Of a stretch of DNA of 34,203 nt, positions 8,239 through 17,054 are shown in pieces. Under the pieces are notes generated by a model. It was not told where the DNA came from, did no database searches, and saw only the letters and a list, made by a program, of their open reading frames with translations. The stretch is taken from positions 1 to 34,203 of the forward strand of contig JANQLL010000206.1 in NCBI GenBank assembly GCA_028280605.1, written 5' to 3'. How positions within the stretch are numbered: the stretch's first letter is position 1; each line of letters starts with the position of its first letter. The translations under genes and the position numbers were made by a program. Origin of the DNA: Candidatus Gastranaerophilales bacterium. Its GTDB lineage: Bacteria > Cyanobacteriota > Vampirovibrionia > Gastranaerophilales > JANQFW01.

Positions 8239-8569
8239 AGTCCTTTATGTAAGAAGAGGGAAATGAAATATGTTAACACTATCAAGCTACATAATATATT
8301 AAGAAAAGATATTGTATATCATTAAGATATTTTACCTTTGTATTTAAGAAATTACAAGAATTAGTTAAGGTATGTTAATCTTTTTAAATTTATTTATGAG
8401 TAATAGATATACTTACATATCAAGTATTCACCCGCTTGGAAAAAAAATCAAGATAATTTGATAGTCCTTTATTTTTAATAATATAATATAAGTTAATTTT
8501 TTTGAAGTAAAATATATTTAGGCTGGTAAAAATAAATTAAAGTACTTATAGTGTTCTGGGGTTTTGAAT
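8239..8569. other. Divergent intergenic region between the STAND gene and cimA
   Basis: About 330 bases, strongly AT-rich, between divergently transcribed genes, so it should hold promoters for both. I see only the cimA ribosome binding site (GGGG at 8558-8561) and no promoter, riboswitch or leader peptide I would defend. The short stem CAAG...CTTG near 8422-8439 has no T-run and is not convincing. Confidence 0.5.
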
Positions 8570-10171
8570 ATGACAGAGATAAAAATTGATATTTTTGATT
8601 CTACGTTAAGGGATGGAGCTCAGGGTGAGGGAATCTCCTTTTCTGTTGAAGACAAGATTAAAATCGTAAAACTGCTTGATGAACTTGGTGTATCTTATAT
8701 TGAAGCAGGCAATCCGGGTTCAAATCAAAAAGATTTGGAATTTTTTGATCAAGTAAAAAAAATGGACTTAAAAAAAGCTAAATTAACAGCTTTTGGTAGT
8801 ACTAGAAGAAAAAATATAAAAGTAGAAGATGATAGCAACGTGCAGTCTTTATTAAAGGCACAAACTCCAGCGGTTGCAATATTCGGCAAAAGCTGGGATT
8901 TTCATGTAACTGAAATTATAAAAACCACGCTTGATGAAAATTTAAATATGATTAGAGAAACAATTGCTTTCTTTAAACAAAATGGAAAAGAATTAATATT
9001 TGATGCAGAACATTTTTTTGACGGATATAAAGCTAATCCTGACTATGCAATGGCAGCACTAAATGTGGCTGTAGAAGGCGGAGCTGATTGTTTAGCATTA
9101 TGTGACACTAATGGTGGCGGTTTGCCTTTTGAAATTTATGAAATAACAAAAAAAGTTGTTGAAAGATTTCCTGTAAATATTGGAATACATTGTCATAATG
9201 ACGGTGGAATGGCAGTTGCAAACTCCTTGATGGCAATGGAAGCAGGAGCTTTACATATACAAGGGACATATTTAGGCTTTGGAGAAAGAACAGGGAATGC
9301 AAATCTATCTGTTATTATTCCTAACTTGCAAATTAAAAAGAATTTAATATGCATACCCCCTGAAAATCTTGAAAATTTAACAGATACAGCTAAAGCAATA
9401 GCAGAAATATCTAATATAACGATAGAAAATAAAGAACCGTATGTTGGCAAAAGCGCATTTGCTCACAAAGGTGGCATGCATATTGATGCAGTGGCTAAAG
9501 CTTCTGAATCATTTGAACATATTAATCCTGAATTGGTAGGAAATACCAGAAGAGTGCTAATGTCAGAAGTCTCAGGCAGAAGCACTATCTTGAAAAGAAT
9601 TCAAAAGGTAAATCCTGAATTATCAAAAGATTCAAAAGAAACCCAAGAAATAATAGATATGCTAAAGCAGTACGAGTTTGAAGGCTATCAGTTTGAAGGT
9701 GCTGAGAGCTCTTTTGAATTATTGATACATAAAAAATTGGGTAAATACAAGCCTGCTTTTGAGCTTGAGCACTACAGAATTATTGATGAAAATTCTTTAA
9801 GTTGTGATAAGAGCATGAATTCATCAGTAATTATTAAAATAATTGCTGATGGAAAAGAAGAAATTACCGCAGCAGAAGGCAACGGACCTGTACATGCATT
9901 GGACAAAGCCTTAAGAAAAGCACTTGAAGTATTTTATCCGCAACTCAAAAAGGTTTACTTGACCGACTATAAAGTTAGAGTACTTGATACAAAAGAGGCT
10001 ACTGCGGCTAAAGTTAGAGTTATAATAGAATCTACAGACGGATATAACATATGGACAACCGTAGGTGTATCTACAGACGTTATAAAAGCCAGTTGGTTAG
10101 CACTTGTAGATATGATTGAGTATAAAATAATGCTGGACTCCCGGTCAAGAACATTAGAAAAAATAAAATAA
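8570..10171 (+). CDS. cimA: (R)-citramalate synthase
   Basis: This enzyme condenses pyruvate with acetyl-CoA to (R)-citramalate, the first step of the threonine-independent isoleucine route. The protein has 533 residues from ATG 8570; the TTG at 8564 is only 2 bases from the GGGG site, so ATG is preferred. The catalytic TIM barrel opens with IFDSTLRDGAQGEGISFS, the form typical of the long citramalate synthase family rather than LeuA. The metal-binding HCHND (H207, H209) and LGFGERTGNANL follow, and the C-terminal third (about 385-530) is the LeuA-type regulatory dimer domain (VHALDKALRKAL, ending in a VSTDVIKASWLALVDMIEY segment), which usually binds the end product. Its length matches the family. 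It heads a tight operon with leuC, leuD and leuB. Homocitrate or isopropylmalate synthase is less likely given the N-terminal motif. Confidence 0.93.
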   Translation: MTEIKIDIFDSTLRDGAQGEGISFSVEDKIKIVKLLDELGVSYIEAGNPGSNQKDLEFFDQVKKMDLKKAKLTAFGSTRRKNIKVEDDSNVQSLLKAQTPAVAIFGKSWDFHVTEIIKTTLDENLNMIRETIAFFKQNGKELIFDAEHFFDGYKANPDYAMAALNVAVEGGADCLALCDTNGGGLPFEIYEITKKVVERFPVNIGIHCHNDGGMAVANSLMAMEAGALHIQGTYLGFGERTGNANLSVIIPNLQIKKNLICIPPENLENLTDTAKAIAEISNITIENKEPYVGKSAFAHKGGMHIDAVAKASESFEHINPELVGNTRRVLMSEVSGRSTILKRIQKVNPELSKDSKETQEIIDMLKQYEFEGYQFEGAESSFELLIHKKLGKYKPAFELEHYRIIDENSLSCDKSMNSSVIIKIIADGKEEITAAEGNGPVHALDKALRKALEVFYPQLKKVYLTDYKVRVLDTKEATAAKVRVIIESTDGYNIWTTVGVSTDVIKASWLALVDMIEYKIMLDSRSRTLEKIK

Positions 10172-10214
10172 TTTACACTAATTGACATATAGATTAAATA
10201 GGAGATTTCTAAAC

Positions 10215-11513
10215 ATGGGAATGACAATGACCCAGAAAATCCTTGCAAAACATGCAGGACTTGATAGCGTTAAAGCAGGACAATTAATTAAAGTAAAATT
10301 GGACCTAGTTCTTGGTAACGATATTACAACACCTGTTGCGGTAAAAGAATTTGCTAAAATTGGTGTTGATAAAGTTTTTGACAAAGATAAAGTTGCTATT
10401 GTACCTGATCACTTTACTCCCAACAAAGATATTAAAGCAGCAGAACAATGCAAGTACATCAGAGAATTTGCACATGATAAAGATATAACCAATTACTTTG
10501 AAATTGGAGAAATGGGCATTGAGCACGCTCTCATCCCTGAAAAAGGACTTGTTGTCCCTGGGGATGTTGTTATAGGCGCTGATTCTCACACTTGCACTTA
10601 TGGAGCACTGGGTGCGTTCTCAACAGGTATTGGAAGTACGGATATGGCTGTTGGAATGGCAACAGGTGAAGCTTGGCTCAAAGTTCCTACTGCATTAAAA
10701 TTTGTACTTACCGGAAAGCCTTCTAAATGGGTGTGCGGTAAAGACGTTATTCTCCACATTATAGGTATGATAGGTGTGGATGGCGCATTATATAAATCAA
10801 TGGAATTTGTAGGTGACGGACTTAAGAACCTATCTATGGATGACAGATTATCTATGGCGAATATGGCAATAGAAGCCGGTGGCAAAAACGGTATATTTTT
10901 AGTTGATGAAAAAACTATTGAGTACGTAAAAGCTAATTCAAAAAAAGAATACACTATTTATCAGCCTGATGAAGATGCTGAATATGAACAGGTTTATGAA
11001 ATAGATTTAAGTAAAATAAGATCAACCGTATCATTCCCTCATTTACCTGACAACACTAGAACAATCGATGAAGTTGGCGATATAAAAATTGACCAAGTTG
11101 TTATTGGTTCTTGTACAAACGGTAGATTAGAAGATTTAAGAGTTGCAGCTCAAATACTTAACGGTAAAAAAGTGGCTAAAGGTATAAGAACTATAATATT
11201 CCCAGCTACACAAAAAATATATTTACAAGCTATGAAAGAAGGTTTATTAGAAATTTTTGTAAATGCAGGCGCTGTTGTTAGTACCCCAACTTGTGGACCG
11301 TGCTTGGGCGGACATATGGGTATTCTTGCTAAAGGAGAAAGAGCGGTTGCTACAACTAACAGAAACTTTGTTGGAAGAATGGGACATATTGAATCTGAAG
11401 TGTATTTGGCTAGCCCTGCTGTTGCAGCTGTTTCTGCATTAACGGGTAAAATTTCTAATCCTGAAAAATTAGAAGAAGTTGTTTGTTCAAAAACTGCATC
11501 ACAAGCTAAATAA
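10215..11513 (+). CDS. leuC: 3-isopropylmalate/(R)-citramalate dehydratase large subunit
   Basis: This is the large subunit of the aconitase-family isomerase that converts 2-isopropylmalate to 3-isopropylmalate, or citramalate to methylmalate. I place the start at ATG 10215, with AGGAGA (10199-10204) 10 bases upstream. An upstream in-frame TTG at 10182 lacks a binding site. The protein has 432 residues, the usual size for the HacA/archaeal-like LeuC type. The [4Fe-4S] ligands are all present: GSCTNG (C300) and CGPCLGG (C360, C363). Other family landmarks are [13 protein letters not shown] and NRNFVGRMG. It lies 43 bases after cimA and 24 bases before leuD, so it is co-transcribed and works as a heterodimer with the LeuD product. 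Confidence 0.95.
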   Translation: MGMTMTQKILAKHAGLDSVKAGQLIKVKLDLVLGNDITTPVAVKEFAKIGVDKVFDKDKVAIVPDHFTPNKDIKAAEQCKYIREFAHDKDITNYFEIGEMGIEHALIPEKGLVVPGDVVIGADSHTCTYGALGAFSTGIGSTDMAVGMATGEAWLKVPTALKFVLTGKPSKWVCGKDVILHIIGMIGVDGALYKSMEFVGDGLKNLSMDDRLSMANMAIEAGGKNGIFLVDEKTIEYVKANSKKEYTIYQPDEDAEYEQVYEIDLSKIRSTVSFPHLPDNTRTIDEVGDIKIDQVVIGSCTNGRLEDLRVAAQILNGKKVAKGIRTIIFPATQKIYLQAMKEGLLEIFVNAGAVVSTPTCGPCLGGHMGILAKGERAVATTNRNFVGRMGHIESEVYLASPAVAAVSALTGKISNPEKLEEVVCSKTASQAK

Positions 11514-11537
11514 TTTTAATAAAGGGAGATATATAAG

Positions 11538-12038
11538 ATGAAAGCTAAAGGTACTGTATTTAAATATGGCGATAATGTTGATACTGACGTTATTATTCCT
11601 GCAAGATATTTAAATACATCTGATCCTAAAGAACTTGCAAAGTATTGTATGGAAGATATAGACGAAACTTTTGTTGAAAAAGTAAAAGACGGTGATATTA
11701 TGGTTGCCGGCAAAAACTTTGGATGTGGTTCATCAAGAGAGCACGCACCTATTGCTATAAAAGTAGCCGGTATATCCTGTGTCATTGCCAGCACCTTTGC
11801 AAGAATATTTTATAGAAATGCTATTAATATTGGCTTGCCTATTCTTGAGTGTGACGAAGCTGTTCAAAATATTGATGCAGGCGATTGTGTAGAAATTAAT
11901 TTTAATGAAGGCATTATTTATAACCAGACAAAAGGTAAATCTTACAAGGCTGAACCTTTCCCTGAATTTATTCAGGAAATTATGAAGTCTGACGGATTAG
12001 TAGAATACACTCGTAACAAAATCAAAGCTGGAGAATAG
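11538..12038 (+). CDS. leuD: 3-isopropylmalate/(R)-citramalate dehydratase small subunit
   Basis: This is the small subunit of the LeuCD isomerase, carrying the mobile swivel domain that completes the active site. It has 166 residues from ATG 11538, preceded by AAAGGGAGA. Family motifs are clear: [15 protein letters not shown] at the N-terminus and [15 protein letters not shown], which recognises the substrate, followed by [18 protein letters not shown]. The length is typical of the short LeuD type that pairs with the roughly 430-residue LeuC. Its TAG stop (12036-12038) lies just before the leuB start, so translation is coupled. Specificity between isopropylmalate and citramalate cannot be read from the sequence, and one enzyme often serves both. 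Confidence 0.95.
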   Translation: MKAKGTVFKYGDNVDTDVIIPARYLNTSDPKELAKYCMEDIDETFVEKVKDGDIMVAGKNFGCGSSREHAPIAIKVAGISCVIASTFARIFYRNAINIGLPILECDEAVQNIDAGDCVEINFNEGIIYNQTKGKSYKAEPFPEFIQEIMKSDGLVEYTRNKIKAGE

Positions 12039-12040
12039 TG

Positions 12041-13114
12041 ATGGAATTTAATATAGCAACCATACCAGGGGACGGCATCGGTCCTGATATAGTTGAACAG
12101 ACAATTAACGTACTAAATCAAATAGGCAAAAAATTCAACCATAAATTTAACTTTACTGAAGTATTAGCAGGTGGTTGCGCAATTGATGCAACTGGTGAGC
12201 CTTTACCAATACAAACAATCAGAACTTGCCAAGACAGCGATTCTGTTCTGCTGGGTGCAGTGGGTGGTCCTAAATGGGATACACTTCCTGGCGATAAAAG
12301 ACCGGAAAAAGCTCTTTTAGGTTTAAGATCACAATTAGGCTTGTATGCAAATATTAGACCTGCTATTTTACATAAATCACTAAAAGACGCATGTCCTTTA
12401 AAACCAGAAATTATTGGGGAAGGACTTGACATTGTTGTAGTAAGAGAACTTACCGGGGGCATTTACTTTGGTAAAAGAGGAAGAATGATAAACAACCAAG
12501 GTAATGAAGAAGCTTTTGATACTCTTACTTATAGTATTCCCGAAATTAAAAGAATTGCGAAAAACGCATTTGACATTGCTATGAAAAGAAATAAAAAAGT
12601 TACAAGCGTTGATAAAGCTAATATACTAGAAAGTTCCAGACTCTGGAGAGAGATAGTAACAGAAGTTGCAAAAGAATATCCAGAAGTTGAATTAAACCAT
12701 CTATATGTTGATAACGCTGCTATGCAGCTTATTATGAACCCAAAACAGTTTGACGTTATTGTTACCTCAAATATGTTTGGTGATATTTTATCTGATGAAG
12801 CCGGCATGATAACAGGCTCAATCGGGATGTTACCATCAGCAAGCTTGGGAGAGGGCAAGACTGGGCTTTATGAACCAATTCACGGTTCTGCACCTGATAT
12901 TGCCGGTCAAAACAAAGCTAATCCAATTGCTACAGTTCTATCAGCTGCGATGATGATTAGATATTCATTTAACCTAGAAGAAGAGGCTGATGCAATAGAA
13001 AAAGCTGTTACAAAAGTTCTGGAGTCCAATTATAGAACCGAAGATATTATGAGCTCTGGAATGAAAGAAGTTGGTACCAAAGAAATGGGCGAACTTATTT
13101 GTAAAAACTTATAA
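12041..13114 (+). CDS. leuB: 3-isopropylmalate dehydrogenase
   Basis: An NAD-dependent beta-decarboxylating dehydrogenase that oxidises 3-isopropylmalate (leucine route). In citramalate-pathway organisms it can also act on 3-methylmalate. The protein has 357 residues. ATG 12041 is preferred (GGAG at 12030-12033, 7 bases away); the GTG at 12038 overlaps the leuD stop. Motifs: N-terminal [16 protein letters not shown], substrate-binding [16 protein letters not shown] and [14 protein letters not shown], metal-binding [28 protein letters not shown], and the NAD-binding [19 protein letters not shown]. It is the last gene of the operon and is followed by a hairpin terminator. No leuA is present in the window. 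Confidence 0.95.
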   Translation: MEFNIATIPGDGIGPDIVEQTINVLNQIGKKFNHKFNFTEVLAGGCAIDATGEPLPIQTIRTCQDSDSVLLGAVGGPKWDTLPGDKRPEKALLGLRSQLGLYANIRPAILHKSLKDACPLKPEIIGEGLDIVVVRELTGGIYFGKRGRMINNQGNEEAFDTLTYSIPEIKRIAKNAFDIAMKRNKKVTSVDKANILESSRLWREIVTEVAKEYPEVELNHLYVDNAAMQLIMNPKQFDVIVTSNMFGDILSDEAGMITGSIGMLPSASLGEGKTGLYEPIHGSAPDIAGQNKANPIATVLSAAMMIRYSFNLEEEADAIEKAVTKVLESNYRTEDIMSSGMKEVGTKEMGELICKNL

Positions 13115-13143
13115 ATAAAATAAATTTTCAAACATTCAATTTT

Positions 13144-13180
13144 AAATATTGCCTTCTTAACATTTGGCAGTATTTTTTAT
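13144..13180 (+). terminator. Terminator of the cimA-leuCDB operon
   Basis: The stem AAATATTGCC (13144-13153) pairs with GGCAGTATTT (13166-13175), with one G-T wobble and a 12-base loop, and a T-run follows. It lies 30 bases after the leuB stop. Confidence 0.65.
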
Positions 13181-13300
13181 TATATATTATGTTTCTCGTT
13201 CTGAATTTACAAAAAAATTAAAATATAATATATTGTAAACTAAGTATTAGTTGTAATATATTAATATTACTTACTTACAAAAATAAAAGGTGATTTATAA

Positions 13301-14071
13301 GTGAATAAAAAAAGAGGAATTGGAGATTCTAGTTACGATAAAAATTTGGAAGCTTTTATTGATGGGATTGCTAAATTAGAAATCGATTTATCTCCGCTAA
13401 AACAGGCTGATATTGAAGATATTGAAGGATTAAATATAACACAGGTTTTATATGCTATTTGCTTTTTTAAAGCAGTTAAAAAAGAAGAAGATTTTGATAT
13501 ATTAAAAAAACTAAGACTATCAAGCTCTTTTTATAAATTAATGATGAAAAAACTTAAAGAAAAAGGCTATTTCAATAAGATTATTGACCTGGAGGCTGCA
13601 TACAGGGCTTCCTTGAATAAAGGATCAGAGGAACAAAGAGATTATAACGTACTTATGCACTTTTTTCAGGGCTATGATTACATCATGTATAATCATTCAG
13701 ACTTTGATGAAGAAGAAATTGAATCGCTGGAGAAATTTAAAAAGGCTTGTGATGAAGATCCGGATGGCACAGATTTACAGGAAGAGATTAACGAAAATAT
13801 TAATAAGATAAACGAAACTATCAAAATATATAATCAAAATATTGATAAATGGTCAAAAAGTAAAAACAAAAATATAATTACACTTTTAAACCTATCTGAC
13901 GACATGATTACATCAAGTCATAATTTAATTAAATACATTCAAGCATTATTCTTTAATATGGAGTCTCAAGAGATGTTGGTTGAAGACTTATTCGATTTTC
14001 TTGATGAAAATAATTTAATGCAAAAATTTGATAAATTCTGTAAAGACAAAGAAAAAAACGATGAGTATTAA
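13301..14071 (+). CDS. Hypothetical helical cytosolic protein (256 aa)
   Basis: I do not recognise this protein. It starts at GTG 13301 with AAAGGTGA about 9 bases upstream; no in-frame ATG lies near. It is all-helical in appearance, acidic at the C-terminus and without membrane or signal segments. Residues about 155-185 (EEINENINKINETIKIYNQN) look like a coiled coil, and a second helical stretch with a hydrophobic pattern follows (NLIKYIQALFFNMESQEMLV, about 211-230). It stands alone on the plus strand between the leu operon, whose terminator lies 120 bases upstream, and the convergent aspS gene. Its stop codon lies inside the shared terminator hairpin. There is no context hint for function. 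Confidence 0.75.
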   Translation: MNKKRGIGDSSYDKNLEAFIDGIAKLEIDLSPLKQADIEDIEGLNITQVLYAICFFKAVKKEEDFDILKKLRLSSSFYKLMMKKLKEKGYFNKIIDLEAAYRASLNKGSEEQRDYNVLMHFFQGYDYIMYNHSDFDEEEIESLEKFKKACDEDPDGTDLQEEINENINKINETIKIYNQNIDKWSKSKNKNIITLLNLSDDMITSSHNLIKYIQALFFNMESQEMLVEDLFDFLDENNLMQKFDKFCKDKEKNDEY

Positions 14072-14085
14072 TTCATCGTTTTTTT
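14052..14085. terminator. Bidirectional terminator between the hypothetical gene and aspS
   Basis: A near-perfect inverted repeat: AAAAAAACGATGA (14052-14064), loop GTATTAAT, TCATCGTTTTTTT (14073-14085). It begins inside the last codons of the plus-strand gene and has T-runs on both strands, so it serves both converging genes. Confidence 0.88.
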
Positions 14086-14105
14086 CTTTTATATTTTTTT
14101 ATGTT

Positions 14106-15917
14106 CTATTTTGATTTTTTAGGATAAACAGGTTTTAGATAAAGTTCGCTAAGCTGTTCCTCATCTGCAGAGCCCGGAGCATCTGTCATTAAGCACTTTG
14201 CCTGACTATTTTTAGGGAACGCTATTACATCCCTAATCGAAGGTGCATTTGAAATAAGGGCAACAAGCCTATCTAAACCTAATGCAATACCACCATGTGG
14301 CGGAGTGCCATACTTAAAGGAATCTATCATAAATCCAAACTTATCTTGAATTTCTTCTTTGGATAAACCAAGTGTATCAAATACTTTTTGCTGTAATTCA
14401 GGAGTATGGATTCTTATGCTGCCACCACCTATTTCTGTACCATTATAAATAATGTCATAAGCAAGTGCATTACAGTTTTGAGGTTCCGTATCAAGCTTAT
14501 CGACACTTTCAGGATTTGGAGATGTAAACGGATGGTGAACTGCCATAAATCTTTCTGACTCTGCATCCCATTCAAACATTGGAAAATCTAAAACCCAAAG
14601 CAGATTATGTTTTGATTCATCTATCAAATTAAGCTTTTCACCAAAGTATAATCTTAACCTTCCTAATACATCAAACACAACAGGATCCTGATCAGCTACA
14701 AAGAATACAACATCGCCAGGGCTTGCCTTTGCTAATTTTTGAATTTGTGCTTGCTCTTCTTCATTTAAGAATTTAAGTATAGGTGATTTTATAGAGCCGT
14801 CTTCTGCGTATGTTATCCAAGCCAAACCTTTTGCACCATACGATATAGCCAGATTTCTTATATCATCCATATATTTACGGCTATAATTTGCAATGCCCGG
14901 TACACATAATGCTCTTATACTTCCGCCTTTTTTCACAATATCAGCAAAAGCTGTAAATGCACTATTTTTCATTATATCACTTATATCAAAAAGCTTAAGG
15001 TCAAATCTGGTATCAGGCCTGTCTATACCATAGCTTTCCATTGCTTCTTTATAGGTCATTCTGGGGAAAGGTCCGTTAATATCTACGCCTGCACATTTAA
15101 ATGAAGCTGATAAAAGACCTTCAATTAAATGCATAATATCATCAGGCTCAACAAAAGACATTTCCAGGTCAACTTGAGTAAACTCCGGTTGCCTGTCAGA
15201 TCTTGTATCCTCGTCTCTAAAGCAGCGCGCAATTTGATAATATCGTTCGATACCACCAACCATTAAGAGTTGTTTAAATATCTGCGGTGATTGTGGTAAT
15301 GCATAAAATTTATTTTGATGAACACGGCTTGGCACAAGAAAATCTCTCGCACCTTCTGGTGTTGTTTTAATTAATACAGGTGTTTCAACCTCTAAAAACT
15401 CTTTATTATTAAGGAAGTTTCTGATTTCTGTAACTATATTATGTCTTAAAACTAAATTATTTAATAATTTTTGCTTTCTCAAATCAAGATATCTGTACTT
15501 AAGCCTTAAATCCTCACCTACTTCTTGGTCATCATTGATAAGAAACGGTGGAGTTTTAGCTTCTGAAATAATTTCAACTTTATCTGGGTATACTTCGACT
15601 TCTCCTGTTGGGAGATTTGGATTGTAAGTTTCTTCAGGTCTTTTAGATACAACGCCTAAAGCGTGTATAACATATTCGTCCTTTAGTTGTTCAAAGATTT
15701 TATGAACTTCTGGATTTTGCTGAGGGTCTGATACTATTTGAAATAATCCGGTTCTATCTCTTACTTCAACAAAGATAATACCGCCAAGGTCTCTTACAGT
15801 CGATACCCATCCGGCAATTTCAACTCTTTCGCCGATGTTTTTAGCGGTTATGTTGTTACACCAATGTGTTTTGATCTTGCTCAATTTTCTCTCTTGCATG
15901 TTTTCTGCCATTACCAT
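14106..15917 (-). CDS. aspS: Aspartyl-tRNA synthetase (bacterial type)
   Basis: A class IIb synthetase that charges tRNA-Asp with aspartate. It has 603 residues from ATG 15917, a normal bacterial length; ATG 15911 is an alternative. An N-terminal OB-fold anticodon-binding domain (about 28-118, WVSTVRDLGGIIFVEVRD) is followed by the catalytic core. Class II motif 2 lies at about 231-255 (RCFRDEDTRSDRQPEFTQVD), and motif 3 is GGIALGLDRLVALI (542-555). The bacterial GAD insertion lies between them (about 300-425), and the GGGSIRIHTPELQQ segment binds substrate. The loop residue after WVSTVRD is Leu, as in Asp-only enzymes such as that of E. coli, but this alone does not settle whether it also charges tRNA-Asn. 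It is transcribed away from the upstream SIMPL gene and converges on the hypothetical gene. Confidence 0.97.
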   Translation of the reverse strand: MVMAENMQERKLSKIKTHWCNNITAKNIGERVEIAGWVSTVRDLGGIIFVEVRDRTGLFQIVSDPQQNPEVHKIFEQLKDEYVIHALGVVSKRPEETYNPNLPTGEVEVYPDKVEIISEAKTPPFLINDDQEVGEDLRLKYRYLDLRKQKLLNNLVLRHNIVTEIRNFLNNKEFLEVETPVLIKTTPEGARDFLVPSRVHQNKFYALPQSPQIFKQLLMVGGIERYYQIARCFRDEDTRSDRQPEFTQVDLEMSFVEPDDIMHLIEGLLSASFKCAGVDINGPFPRMTYKEAMESYGIDRPDTRFDLKLFDISDIMKNSAFTAFADIVKKGGSIRALCVPGIANYSRKYMDDIRNLAISYGAKGLAWITYAEDGSIKSPILKFLNEEEQAQIQKLAKASPGDVVFFVADQDPVVFDVLGRLRLYFGEKLNLIDESKHNLLWVLDFPMFEWDAESERFMAVHHPFTSPNPESVDKLDTEPQNCNALAYDIIYNGTEIGGGSIRIHTPELQQKVFDTLGLSKEEIQDKFGFMIDSFKYGTPPHGGIALGLDRLVALISNAPSIRDVIAFPKNSQAKCLMTDAPGSADEEQLSELYLKPVYPKKSK

Positions 15918-15961
15918 TTTATATTTCCACTTTCGTATGTAAATAAAAAGAATCTATTTCA

Positions 15962-15991
15962 TTTCTACCATAATGTTGAGTGCCAGGTCAA
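15962..15991 (-). promoter_or_regulatory. Possible sigma-70-type promoter for aspS
   Basis: On the minus strand TTGACC (15986-15991) and TAGAAA (15962-15967) are separated by 18 bases, about 45 bases upstream of the aspS start. The -10 box is weak, so this is only a candidate. Confidence 0.3.
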
Positions 15992-16200
15992 TTTTATTTT
16001 TATAGCTGTATTGCTTTTCAATAAATTTAAGACTAAAAATGCTACCCAAAAGTTTCTCATTGTTTATATTTTTATTACTTAAAATATTAGATTATTTGAT
16101 GATATTTACTTTTTTTATTTTTAATACTAATAAAATAAAGTTATAAAACAGCTAAAGGTAAGTAAATAACAAGAGCTTCAAGGTACGAAAAAATAATTTG

Positions 16201-16950
16201 TCATCTAATTGTATATATAACAGATACTACAGCAGTAATTTGCTTATTCAGAGAGCTTGTATCATTTATCCCAAGGCTGGAAACAGCAGTAGAGTCAACC
16301 GGTGTTATTTGAAATACCCCCATTTTAGCAGACTGCATGCTATAAATATTATTTTTTGTAGATTTTAGCATGCTCTGCGCACGTTGCTTTGCATTTTCTG
16401 TAGCCTTTGCAAGCATTTCTACCTTAAGTGGTTCTATTTTTGTATAAAAATATTTTAAAAACGAACCCTGAATAAAAACTCCCTGATTTATTAATTCAGC
16501 AGCATTTTGAGATACCTGAGTTATTTTATCCACGTCATTAGACTCAACTTTAAATGTTTGATAAACCTGATATGCATCTATTTCATTGATCCTTATGCCT
16601 TTATCCGATCTTTTGTACAGCATGCTGGTTCGTATAATAGACTTGGTTATATTTTTAGACAGAATATCTTTTGTAGTTAAGTATGTTATTACTTTTCCAG
16701 CAGCATCATTAAGGTCTTTATAAGCATCTGTAGGATTTATTGACCTTTGATATATTTGAAATTCCCAAATAACCCTGTCGGATTTAATATTTTTTTTAGC
16801 TGCACCTGTTACTTTAATATATTCACTATTTAATTTTTTTATTTGATAAGCTGTATTACCAAGTATTGCAGCTGCAAAAACAAGTCCAAATGCAATTACT
16901 ATACCAAAAACCAAAAGTTGATTTTCTCTGATAAATTTAGTATTTTCCAT
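16201..16950 (-). CDS. SIMPL domain (DUF541) membrane-anchored protein
   Basis: A 249-residue protein from ATG 16950 with a strong AAAGGAGAG site. A single N-terminal membrane helix (about 12-31, LLVFGIVIAFGLVFAAAILG) with a short charged cytoplasmic start should anchor it with the bulk in the periplasm. Residues about 42-249 fit the SIMPL/DUF541 family: EYIKVTGAAKKNIKSDRVIWEFQI, a TKSIIRTSMLYKR stretch, repeated helix-strand units, and the typical LEML-like AKATENAKQRAQSMLKSTKN segment before the final VVSVIYTIR strand. Relatives (BP26/OMP28, YggE) are envelope proteins linked to oxidative stress, and some form channel-like oligomers. The exact role here is unknown. It lies 250 bases upstream of aspS in the same direction and 104 bases after the TPR gene, so it probably has its own control. 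Confidence 0.9.
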   Translation of the reverse strand: MENTKFIRENQLLVFGIVIAFGLVFAAAILGNTAYQIKKLNSEYIKVTGAAKKNIKSDRVIWEFQIYQRSINPTDAYKDLNDAAGKVITYLTTKDILSKNITKSIIRTSMLYKRSDKGIRINEIDAYQVYQTFKVESNDVDKITQVSQNAAELINQGVFIQGSFLKYFYTKIEPLKVEMLAKATENAKQRAQSMLKSTKNNIYSMQSAKMGVFQITPVDSTAVSSLGINDTSSLNKQITAVVSVIYTIR

Positions 16951-17054
16951 TTTAAAAACTCTCCTTTAAAGCTGCGATAGTTATCTACCGAATCGAGTTT
17001 TGACGCTATTAAACTTGCTTAAGCTGAATCAAAAGCTTGCAACAATGATTATCA

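Noticed and set aside
8400..8470. Possible leader or riboswitch before cimA
   Set aside because: Only a 4-bp CAAG/CTTG pair was found, with no T-run, no leader peptide rich in branched-chain residues and no known aptamer.
10182..10214. Upstream TTG start for leuC adding 11 residues
   Set aside because: The TTG has no binding site, whereas AGGAGA sits 10 bases before ATG 10215, and the extra residues do not match LeuC proteins.
14106..15917. AspRS as a non-discriminating enzyme that also charges tRNA-Asn
   Set aside because: The marker residue in the anticodon domain is Leu, as in Asp-only enzymes, but a single residue cannot settle it; whether gatCAB or asnS exist cannot be seen.
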